Assembly: GCA_003537755.1 (NCBI GenBank)
Contig: DPQS01000046.1
Coordinates: 26,465 to 41,049, forward strand
Direction of reading: 5' to 3'
Length of the DNA: 14,585 nt
Source: Clostridiales bacterium
GTDB lineage: Bacteria > Bacillota > Clostridia > Christensenellales > CAG-314
In this document: positions 5,981 to 13,732 of the stretch, piece after piece
How the letters are laid out: every line of letters begins with the position of its first letter
Numbering within the stretch: position 1 is the stretch's first letter
The notes under the pieces: model-generated
Seen by the model: only the letters and a program-made list of their open reading frames with translations
Database searches by the model: none
Told to the model about the DNA's origin: nothing
Made by a program: the position numbers and the translations under genes

Positions 5981-8389
5981 TCAAATCTCCGTAATTACAC
6001 TGGGTTGGATAATTTTTGTCAGAAGCACCTGCGCATACAATGCGCACGGCCAAGTAAAAAATTCTCGACTGTACTGCGAAGGGTCGTTTGCGTTAAACGC
6101 TTCGTGCATAACATACGTTCCGTCGGTAGTCTGCGTCATGTATTTTACGCATTGACGTATTTCGTCGATATCGGTAGAAGTAAGAGCTTGCATCGCTATC
6201 GACATATGCCACGGAACAGGCACGTCTTGATGTGGATTGTTTACGCTGCCTACCATATCGTGCGGATCGCCTATTCCGCAGGCATACAGACCCTCGTAGT
6301 AGTAGGGATTGTCTTTACTCAATGCAAAAGCACGAGTGTTTCGGTACAATTCGTCGTCTACAGAAACATACCCCAACCATGGGGCGGACAGCAAACTAGG
6401 TATATTTGCCGCATCCATAATCAACTTTCCCTGCTCACTGTTCGCGTCCGAATTGTATCCGTCTGTTTCAAATACGTAAATCTTGCCGTACTTCGGGTGA
6501 ATGTAAACGCCATACTTTTCTATTGCGTTGCGAATTTCCGCAGCAAAATCGTCCAGAAACAAAGCGTAATCGTTGTCAAAACCCATTTGTTTGTAAATTG
6601 ACGAAATGCGTTCCAACGTAACCGCCGCAAACATATTCCCGGGAATAAAATATTTGTAATGGCACACGTCGTCGCTAGGACGATAAGCGCTCCAAATAAG
6701 TCCGCAATCGGGATTAAACGAGTTTACTCCGTTTTGCTTGTCGTTTCCTATGGTAATTTCGTAATTTTTGTCCGAATGACGTTGCTCGGCTCTAAACACA
6801 TTTACGATAGTGTTTGCCGTAATGCGGAAAAACACATCGAATATACTTCCGTCGCCCGTCAGTTCGTAGTACTGCGTTGCAAGCCAAACGGGATAGCAAA
6901 GCGAATCCAATTCAAATTTGCGTTCAAACACACTTCCGTCGGGATTGAATGCATTTGCGTACGGATCGCGCCGTATTTGTTCAAACTGTTTAAGCAACAA
7001 TCCCCTTACCATAAGCCTTAACTGCTCGTCCTGATTGATAAACTGCAGGTATGGCAACACTTGTGCGGAAGAATCCCTCAGCCACATTGCGTTTATATCG
7101 CCCGTGTAGCAAAAAACCGTTCCGTCGTCGTTGTAACGTAAGACTCCGCCTTGTTTAACTTTGTCGTTGGAAACGCCGTCTATCGTTGCGTAAAAGCAAT
7201 TTACAAACGTTTTCCGCAAAACGTCGTCCAAAATCGTTGCAGACAGCGCGCTTACTCGATCACGCATAACTTCAAACGTAGGCGCGAGATTTACCGACTG
7301 ATTGCAAGACAGTGCGATTTCGTCGGTAACGTTCGGCAATTCGTCATAAACCGTTTGTATATCTTCCACCGATATCCACCCCACGTTGTTTCGGGCATTG
7401 TCTACGAATTCAAAATAAAGCGATTGACCGCCGTACTGCGACAAATCGATGTAGTACAAATGCGTGCGAATTCCGTCGGAAAGTTTCCAACGATTGCTGT
7501 ATGTGCGAAAAACTTCTTTGTTTGTACCGACACAGCGCACGGAAAGGTAGGTACTTTGTTTGTATTGCATTCCGCCCAGACGCACAGACGCAATTTTTTG
7601 TCCACCGACCTTAAATGCTGACGAACGTAAAACTCCGACTGCATTTTCGTCCGCACGATTGCACAGTCTGCCGCCGTTTACGTGCGAAATCTTAAAACTA
7701 TTTTCTTCTCCGATTATCGTCCAACCGTCCAGACCGCCAGAAAAGTCGCCGTTAAATATCTCGCTTGAAACGCTTTTTTCAAAAATCGGTTTTACGTCTT
7801 GCGCCGACAAATACTGCTCGCCTACCGGCTCGGTGACATTACATGCAACAATGTCGTCCAGAATAATGTAACCGACGTTTTCGACAGAGTCGTCAACAAC
7901 GACGATACGTACTTTTTTGCCCAAAGCGTTTCTGATATCGGCTTTGTACTGCACCATCGCTTGCGGGTCGGCATCGTTTATGTAAGAATTTGCAAAGCGA
8001 TACAACTCTATGTCGTTTTGATCTACGACCGAAAGGTACGTAAGAGCGGAGTTTTTGCAACCGCCGAGTCTGAATGTCAAAAAGCCGCTTCCGCTAACCG
8101 TAAATTCGTTAGAAACGAGTCTTCCCGTGTTTTGCTCGCACAATGTCCCGTTGTAGAACCATTTGTTTTGTTCGTCCTGCGAAACATATTTTGCCGAAAA
8201 TGCATTGCCGCTTACTTTCCACCCTTGCAAATCGCCGGTGTCGAAACTGCCGTTCAGCACATCGACGGCTTCCCTCTGTAAAGGCGGCGTCGGTCGATCT
8301 GTGACAGTATCGTCATTGCAGGCAACGGCCACAATAGCCGTTGCCAACAAAACGATAACCAATATTATTATCGGTGTTGCTTTTTTCAT
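5981..8389 (-). CDS. Surface lipoprotein GH125 exo-alpha-1,6-mannosidase with two N-terminal binding-type modules
   Basis: An 802-residue lipoprotein (lipobox around VAVAC, Cys24). Residues about 44-184 and 209-350 are two jelly-roll-like modules (NGSFDTGDLQGW... and NGDFSGGLDGW...), related to the C-terminal pair of the preceding gene. The catalytic domain (about 365-795) is GH125 (former DUF1237), exo-acting alpha-1,6-mannosidases with an (alpha/alpha)6 fold. Visible family motifs are GDINAMWLRDSSAQ (430-443), ERKFELDSLCYP (489-500), IWSAYRPSDD (565-574), ANIPSLLSAPWLGY (661-674), GIGDPH (705-710) and MHEAF (761-765). Glu763 and the acidic pair in RPSDD match, to my knowledge, the proposed base and acid. 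Oddities are MDAAN where I recall MDDAN, and extra residues between GIGDPH and PWHMSIAMQALTS. The ATG lies 7 bases after the previous stop with no clear ribosome binding site, suggesting translational coupling. It probably removes terminal alpha-1,6-mannose from mannan or N-glycan chains outside the cell. Confidence 0.95.
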   Translation of the reverse strand: MKKATPIIILVIVLLATAIVAVACNDDTVTDRPTPPLQREAVDVLNGSFDTGDLQGWKVSGNAFSAKYVSQDEQNKWFYNGTLCEQNTGRLVSNEFTVSGSGFLTFRLGGCKNSALTYLSVVDQNDIELYRFANSYINDADPQAMVQYKADIRNALGKKVRIVVVDDSVENVGYIILDDIVACNVTEPVGEQYLSAQDVKPIFEKSVSSEIFNGDFSGGLDGWTIIGEENSFKISHVNGGRLCNRADENAVGVLRSSAFKVGGQKIASVRLGGMQYKQSTYLSVRCVGTNKEVFRTYSNRWKLSDGIRTHLYYIDLSQYGGQSLYFEFVDNARNNVGWISVEDIQTVYDELPNVTDEIALSCNQSVNLAPTFEVMRDRVSALSATILDDVLRKTFVNCFYATIDGVSNDKVKQGGVLRYNDDGTVFCYTGDINAMWLRDSSAQVLPYLQFINQDEQLRLMVRGLLLKQFEQIRRDPYANAFNPDGSVFERKFELDSLCYPVWLATQYYELTGDGSIFDVFFRITANTIVNVFRAEQRHSDKNYEITIGNDKQNGVNSFNPDCGLIWSAYRPSDDVCHYKYFIPGNMFAAVTLERISSIYKQMGFDNDYALFLDDFAAEIRNAIEKYGVYIHPKYGKIYVFETDGYNSDANSEQGKLIMDAANIPSLLSAPWLGYVSVDDELYRNTRAFALSKDNPYYYEGLYACGIGDPHDMVGSVNNPHQDVPVPWHMSIAMQALTSTDIDEIRQCVKYMTQTTDGTYVMHEAFNANDPSQYSREFFTWPCALYAQVLLTKIIQPSVITEI
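7340..8260 (-). repeat. N-terminal tandem module pair A-B of the GH125 lipoprotein
   Basis: Module A (residues about 44-184) contains NGSFDTGDLQGW and GSGFLTFRLGGCKNSALTYL; module B (about 209-350) contains GVLRSSAFKVGG and LYFEFVDN. These match modules A and B at the C-terminus of the giant lipoprotein in sequence and order. I cannot assign a named CBM family from sequence alone. Confidence 0.8.
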
Positions 8390-8396
8390 GACTGTT

Positions 8397-11300
8397 TTAG
8401 TAAGGGTTTACGTAAGAGAACGTCGTTTCCAAACCGGATATAGAAACCGCTCTGTCAGTCGAAACCACACTATTCCATTCCGACTCACCAACCAACCTGA
8501 CTTCCTTGATCATTGTGAGTCCCCAACCGCCGGTTGTATTGTCGGCAAATTCCAGGTAGTAAAGTTTTGTATCGTCCAAACCGGACAGATCCAACATGTG
8601 GTTGTCGAAACTACCACCCTTTTTGCTACTTAAATTGTCGCGACGAACATAGCGCAAGACTTCGATGTTGGTGCCTACTTCTTTTATGGAAACAAACACT
8701 TGTTTATCGTATGCCAAGCCGCCTGCCCAACCGAATCTAACGTATTTGTTATCGCCGTTTACACTAAACGCCGACGAACGTAACACGCCTGTCGAAGCGT
8801 CTCCGCCGTTGTTGTCGCTGCGTGCGCACTTATCTATCTTGAACACGTTGTTTACGTCTTGCCATTGACCGAGGTTTTCGGTAAGACCTCCGTTTTTAAT
8901 GGAGTTGTCGGCAGTATCTACACCTAAAATCGCAGGCAAGATGTTTACGGCAAGCGTATCTTCCGTTGTAGCGGGTACTTGAGCGTAGTAAGTTACAAAA
9001 CTATCCGCACTCATTACGCACCAATCGCTTGAAGAAGCGTCGGTAATTACAAAGTACAGGCTTTGTCCCAAATAAGCGCTCAGATCGTAATAGTATTCAA
9101 ACATATACGCTTCGCCGTTGTCGCAAACTTTTGCGCCGTCAATTTCCGTTTTGTTGAAGTGTCTGTTACCGAAACGCGCCACTTCTAAGTTATCGGACGT
9201 GCGACGTATCGAAACATATGCAAACGACGAGTTTTTGCCAGCGCCCAGCTTGAACGAAACGTAACCCGAACCGCCCAGTACAAAGTTTGACGAACGCAGA
9301 TGTCCCATACGTTCTTGCGCGGAATCTTTGCTTATTCCGCCACCGTATATGCCCAGATTGTACTTTCCGTCGCGATTGTAGGGATAGTTTTGGTCGAAAT
9401 ATCCGCCGTCTACTACTCGATCGTTTGTCCAAGCTCTCATACCGGCTTCGTTTTTCCATATATCAAAAGCATTCCAACCATACAAATTGCCGGTTTCGAA
9501 ACCGCCGTTAAGCACACGATTTTCGGCGTGGTCGGTTGTGAGAATAAACGCAAGACCGTTTTGTTCTTCGCCCGAGTTGTAACGCAAGATAAACGCGTAT
9601 TCCTCTTGTCCGAAACGATAGATACCGTTAATAAATGACGCTTTGATTGTCAGAATGCCTGTTTCCGTGTCAAACGAATAGTCCTCGACGTCAAGCTCGT
9701 AAGAATCGTAACTTACGCCGACAAAAGTGTTGCCATTAAGCGAAACATCATACGTTACGTCATTGCAGTCGTCTATACGGTATCCGTCGGACGACATTTG
9801 AACGGAGGCGGGATTTACCGGCAACGATATCTGCACCGTAAACGTCAGCGTAGTGCCGTCGGACATTTCCACTCGGAAATTTGCCGTACCTGCGCCGACC
9901 GACGTCAGATAATCGTTGTAAAGCACTATCGCACCGTCGGACAAGCCGTAGTCGGAAGCCGCCACTGTCTGTTCGCCGCAATGTAATGCCGTGATTGTTT
10001 TGTCGTATACGTCGATAGTTACGCGCAAATTGCCAGAACCGACTTTGTAAGCGTATTCTTGTTGCGTAATCACGGGGATTCTGCTGTCGCTTATGGTCAA
10101 TTTAACAATACACTCGCCGTACCCGTTTGTCACCGCCACATTGTGTTCGCCGTAAGTCAACGAAGCGACAAAGTCCGCCGACAAGGTAAGCACGCCTTCG
10201 TCGAACGAGTAGTTTTCTGCCGCAACGACGATATCGCCTACTTTTAGTTGCGTTACGCTTAACGGTTTGCCTTGCAAATTGAGTTGTATTGCCGTCGGGG
10301 CGTTCTTGTCAAACGAAACGTCGGTTTTGTCTGCCGAAAGCGTTTGAACTACCGCTATTACAACGTTGCTCATTCCGCCCTTGGTAAACACGGTAAGTTG
10401 TATTCTATCTTCCTCTTGCAAACCGTTGAGGTAGGACGCCTTTATGGTAAACAAACGTGTCTTGCCTTGTTTGCCGCCGTCTACGTAGTCTTGGCCGACA
10501 ACAAGCTCGTATTCGCCGTTGAAAATTTTGTACAACTCGAAATCGCTGTTGCCGTCGGCATTTGTGATTGTGTAAGTTATATCTGCGCTTCCGGCGTCGC
10601 CAAGACTCTTGTTATATGTTTTGCTTTCGGCGTCGGCTATTTGCGGCTGACGTTGCATATACACGACTTCCATTTCGATAGCGTCACTTGTTGCGCCGGT
10701 TTCGTCGGTTACGGTAAAACCAAACACCACGACTCCAAACCAACCGTCGGCGCGACCGACATCGAAAGTGAGAGCATCGCTATTCATAGTAACCGCTCCG
10801 AATGTTCCGCTTGCCGCAAGTCCGTCTTGCGCAACCATTCCCTCTTCGCCTTGTTGAGTAGAATCGGTTTGGTAACTGTAGAACCTTACGCTTACCAATT
10901 TTGCGCCGACCAACTGCCATTCTCCTACGGCTTTGGCACGCAACTTTTCTGCGGAAATAGTTTCGTTGGTGTACTTCTTCACCGTCATGCCGTCTTTTGC
11001 AGAGGGATTTGCAATCGGTTTGTCGCTCAATCTTATGCTAAAAGTGTCTTCGCCGTCCGAGTTGGAGAGTTTGAACGTAATTGTTCCGTACGAAAAAGTT
11101 GCCAGGTACGCTTTGCTTATCGAAACAGATGTTTCCGACAAGGTATAGACGGAAGATTCTACTTCGTTGCCGTCCACATACAACTTTGTTTCGTTTTCCT
11201 TGCCGTACAAATTTGCCGTAATTACAAGTTGGTCTTGGGCATCGGCAAGATCGGCTTTTTGCAAATTGTTCACCTTGCTTTCAGGTGCAATTTCGGGTGC

Positions 11301-13550
11301 GGACGCTTCGCGAACGTTAATTTTCAACAATTCGACTCCGTTCACCGTAACAATGTATTGGCTCGGCGTTAAATTTTGCAAAAATTCCTTTTTGATTGTA
11401 AGAGTGTTGTTTTCGTAAGAGAAATCCGCTTGAGAAAGCTCTGCCGATTGGATACCGAAACTTGTTGCGTCCACCACGTTGTGGTAAACTGTCAGAACGG
11501 CGACCACGTCCGAATCGGTAACGCTTTTTACAAACTCGAAGTAGTTTTTGTCAGCCGTTACGGGACGAGTGTCCAAGACTTTTATTTCAAACTCGCCTTG
11601 TCCCGCAAGAGTTTTTACGGTAAAACGATACGTGGCGGGAGAAAGCGTTTTAAGGTAATCGGCCTTTATGCTAAACTTGTTTTGATCGCCCTGATATTTC
11701 AAAACATAGTTTTCGTCACCGATTGAAGTGTCGCCCAGAAGTATGTCGACGATGTCGTAGTAACGCTCCACTTTACCTAAACTCATTATTACGTCGCCGA
11801 AATCGTCTTTTAAGTCTACGGTTTTGTCAAAAGCGTCGCGAATCACAGGATTGACCGCTTTGTATGTAAGCTTGATTTCTTTGCTCGCTTCAAGTCCGTA
11901 ACTGTCGGCGGCCGTTACTACAACAAACACTTCTCCTGCAAATACAGTTTCAGGATTGTAGTTAAACGTCCCGTTGGCGTTGTCCGTCAGAACACCGACG
12001 CAACCTTCTTTAAGCGAGTACGAAACGGTAATCTCGCCTATTTTGTTTGTAACGAGCTTAGTAAAGTTTTCATTTTTAATTTCTTCGCCCGGAAGTTTTA
12101 CGAAGTCGGTTTTGTCGCCGATTACGGGAACATCGTTTTTAACGACGGTTACCGTGGCTTTGCCGCAATTTGTAACCACACACAACGTATTATCCCCGTC
12201 GGTTAGTTTGGCGACCAACGACGCCTTTATGGTAAGCACTCCGTCTGCAAACGTAAAGTCGTCGGCTTCCGCGTCAGTTTCACCTATAAGAATTTTGTCA
12301 AACTCGCCGCCGTTTAACTCAACCGTATACTCTATCGTACCGTCGGGATTAACAACGTTGCTTTGACTTTTCAGCGTTACGACAGGATCTTTGCGCACTT
12401 CTACGGTAAAATCGGATTGCCCTGCGGTAGTTACAACCGTAAACGTGTACGAACCATAATCAAAGTTTGCCAAAAACTCCTTTTTGATTGTAATTGTAGA
12501 GTTTTCATTGTCTATCGAGTAGTTGTCGGCAGTGATTTCGCAACCGCTGACAAACAAGATACTTACGTCGAAATTACCCTTTTCGTCACCCTTTTTGTTT
12601 ACTGATACTACCAAGTCTTGCAAATCGGAATTGTACACCTGTGCCGAAACCTTGGGATTTACCGTTTTGTACGTAAGAGTAATAACACGATCGGCAGACG
12701 CGCCGTAACTGTCCGTAGCAGTTACCTTTATTTTGATTTCGCCTGCACGGTTATCTGCCGGCCGATAGTTAAACGTGCCGTTTTGATTGTCGGTTAAGGT
12801 TCCTTTTTGACCTTCTTCGAGCGCATACGTCAACTTTATCTCGCCCGAACCGAACGTGTCGGTTACCAAGGATGCAAAGCTTTCGTTGTTTATTACTTCG
12901 CCCGGAAGTTTGACAAAATCGGATTTGTCCGAAATGACGGGAATGTCGTTTACTACAAAATCAGCCGAAGCCTTACCGCCTTGTGTGGTAACGGTAATTG
13001 TATGACCGTCGCCCATGCTTAAAGTTTGCATATAACTTTGTGGCAAGACAAGTTTACCGTCGTTGTACGTAAAGCGTTCGGAAGGCAATGTATCGTCGTC
13101 TATTACGACCGAAACAAGTTGTTTGCCTTTCAGGTCTACGTCGATTTGCAAGTCGTCTTGCCACCACACGATGTCGGTAGAGTTTATTACCGGTGGGTAC
13201 TTTTCCGGTTTGGCCTTTTCTTTGATTTTAATCTCGAAATCCACCTTAAAAGTACCTGCGGTCAGGACAAACTTGTAGCTGCCTTCTGCCAAAGATTCCA
13301 AGTAGTCGGCTTTTACTTCCAATTTGCTTTGACTAAATGCATAGTCCGTCGGCCTTATGGAATTGCCACTCACTTCGACAAATTCGTTGTCGTTCATGTT
13401 TACCGTGAGCAACACGTTTTGTCCGCTACCGAGTTCGTATTCACCCGAGGACACGATAGGCGGAAGCGGATCGGGCGATTCGTCGGGTAAGCAGCCTGTA
13501 AATGCAAACGCAAGCACTGCCAACAAAACAACACACAACAGTTTTTTCAT
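8397..13550 (-). CDS. Giant multi-module surface lipoprotein (X2/Ig-like repeats, cadherin-like domains, two terminal jelly-roll-like modules)
   Basis: A 1717-residue lipoprotein (lipobox FTGC, Cys20). About eleven modules of roughly 85 residues follow the pattern 'DY.F..GvLTIKA.yL..L..G.y.ftV', resembling CBM_X2/Ig-like modules. They lie near 33-110, 119-200, 298-386, 388-470, 569-658, 660-747, 750-842, 967-1068, 1070-1154, 1157-1242 and 1245-1337. Two cadherin-like domains (about 201-296 and 472-567) each carry NGTFNY and ATDSYG or AADSYG; a third divergent domain lies at about 843-965. The C-terminus holds two jelly-roll-like modules (about 1346-1523 and 1546-1688) similar to those of the GH125 protein encoded next. 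No catalytic motif, sortase signal or C-terminal membrane helix is visible, so the lipid anchor is N-terminal and the binding-type modules would be at the far tip. The start is certain: AGGAGG four bases upstream. A role as an extended glycan-capture or assembly stalk is inference. Confidence 0.9.
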   Translation of the reverse strand: MKKLLCVVLLAVLAFAFTGCLPDESPDPLPPIVSSGEYELGSGQNVLLTVNMNDNEFVEVSGNSIRPTDYAFSQSKLEVKADYLESLAEGSYKFVLTAGTFKVDFEIKIKEKAKPEKYPPVINSTDIVWWQDDLQIDVDLKGKQLVSVVIDDDTLPSERFTYNDGKLVLPQSYMQTLSMGDGHTITVTTQGGKASADFVVNDIPVISDKSDFVKLPGEVINNESFASLVTDTFGSGEIKLTYALEEGQKGTLTDNQNGTFNYRPADNRAGEIKIKVTATDSYGASADRVITLTYKTVNPKVSAQVYNSDLQDLVVSVNKKGDEKGNFDVSILFVSGCEITADNYSIDNENSTITIKKEFLANFDYGSYTFTVVTTAGQSDFTVEVRKDPVVTLKSQSNVVNPDGTIEYTVELNGGEFDKILIGETDAEADDFTFADGVLTIKASLVAKLTDGDNTLCVVTNCGKATVTVVKNDVPVIGDKTDFVKLPGEEIKNENFTKLVTNKIGEITVSYSLKEGCVGVLTDNANGTFNYNPETVFAGEVFVVVTAADSYGLEASKEIKLTYKAVNPVIRDAFDKTVDLKDDFGDVIMSLGKVERYYDIVDILLGDTSIGDENYVLKYQGDQNKFSIKADYLKTLSPATYRFTVKTLAGQGEFEIKVLDTRPVTADKNYFEFVKSVTDSDVVAVLTVYHNVVDATSFGIQSAELSQADFSYENNTLTIKKEFLQNLTPSQYIVTVNGVELLKINVREASAPEIAPESKVNNLQKADLADAQDQLVITANLYGKENETKLYVDGNEVESSVYTLSETSVSISKAYLATFSYGTITFKLSNSDGEDTFSIRLSDKPIANPSAKDGMTVKKYTNETISAEKLRAKAVGEWQLVGAKLVSVRFYSYQTDSTQQGEEGMVAQDGLAASGTFGAVTMNSDALTFDVGRADGWFGVVVFGFTVTDETGATSDAIEMEVVYMQRQPQIADAESKTYNKSLGDAGSADITYTITNADGNSDFELYKIFNGEYELVVGQDYVDGGKQGKTRLFTIKASYLNGLQEEDRIQLTVFTKGGMSNVVIAVVQTLSADKTDVSFDKNAPTAIQLNLQGKPLSVTQLKVGDIVVAAENYSFDEGVLTLSADFVASLTYGEHNVAVTNGYGECIVKLTISDSRIPVITQQEYAYKVGSGNLRVTIDVYDKTITALHCGEQTVAASDYGLSDGAIVLYNDYLTSVGAGTANFRVEMSDGTTLTFTVQISLPVNPASVQMSSDGYRIDDCNDVTYDVSLNGNTFVGVSYDSYELDVEDYSFDTETGILTIKASFINGIYRFGQEEYAFILRYNSGEEQNGLAFILTTDHAENRVLNGGFETGNLYGWNAFDIWKNEAGMRAWTNDRVVDGGYFDQNYPYNRDGKYNLGIYGGGISKDSAQERMGHLRSSNFVLGGSGYVSFKLGAGKNSSFAYVSIRRTSDNLEVARFGNRHFNKTEIDGAKVCDNGEAYMFEYYYDLSAYLGQSLYFVITDASSSDWCVMSADSFVTYYAQVPATTEDTLAVNILPAILGVDTADNSIKNGGLTENLGQWQDVNNVFKIDKCARSDNNGGDASTGVLRSSAFSVNGDNKYVRFGWAGGLAYDKQVFVSIKEVGTNIEVLRYVRRDNLSSKKGGSFDNHMLDLSGLDDTKLYYLEFADNTTGGWGLTMIKEVRLVGESEWNSVVSTDRAVSISGLETTFSYVNPY
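8487..9515 (-). repeat. C-terminal tandem module pair A-B of the giant lipoprotein
   Basis: Module A (residues about 1346-1523) contains NGGFETGNLYGW and GSGYVSFKLGAGKNSSFAYV; module B (about 1546-1688) contains GVLRSSAFSVNG and YYLEFADN. The same order, with matching motifs, recurs at the N-terminus of the GH125 lipoprotein 1.26 kb further along. Confidence 0.8.
11850..12659 (-). repeat. Second copy of an internal three-module duplication in the giant lipoprotein
   Basis: Residues about 298-567 repeat the order X2-like, X2-like, cadherin-like of residues 33-297. Corresponding landmarks NDVPVIGDKTDFVKLPGE (residues 472-489) and NDIPVISDKSDFVKLPGE (201-218) are 271 residues (813 bases) apart and nearly identical. 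Similarity is strongest in the cadherin-like part. Confidence 0.75.
12660..13454 (-). repeat. First copy of the internal three-module duplication in the giant lipoprotein
   Basis: Residues about 33-297, holding two X2-like modules and one cadherin-like domain ending in LTYKTVNP (the second copy ends in LTYKAVNP). The unit is followed directly by its partner. Confidence 0.7.
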
Positions 13551-13554
13551 ATTT

Positions 13555-13560
13555 CCTCCT
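13555..13560 (-). promoter_or_regulatory. Strong ribosome binding site of the giant lipoprotein gene
   Basis: AGGAGG stands four bases before the ATG at 13550. It is the only perfect Shine-Dalgarno sequence in the cluster and fixes the start. In the 182-base gap from 13551 to 13732 I find no convincing promoter (a TTGACA at about 13678-13683 lacks a partner -10) and no convincing terminator, so whether transcription reads through from the upstream GH130 gene is undecided. Confidence 0.8.
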
Positions 13561-13732
13561 AAAAATTTATTTTTCCGTTTTGTTCACGGATTATTTATTA
13601 ATGAATTTTGTTTTTTCTTTTTATTAAAACGTCTGTAAAACCGCTTTGCTTACCATTGCTTTGGAAAAACTCTTTATGTCAAATGTGTCGTTTTGCGGTT
13701 TTTGTTGCACGACTGCTACGGCACTAAACCTG

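Noticed and set aside
5969..6601. Open frame of 210 codons on the plus strand
   Set aside because: It is antisense to the C-terminal catalytic part of the GH125 gene, which has clear family motifs; no domain is recognisable in the plus-strand product.
10272..11372. Open frame of 366 codons on the plus strand
   Set aside because: It lies entirely antisense to the giant lipoprotein gene, has no ribosome binding site or recognisable domain, and its composition is that of a mirror frame.
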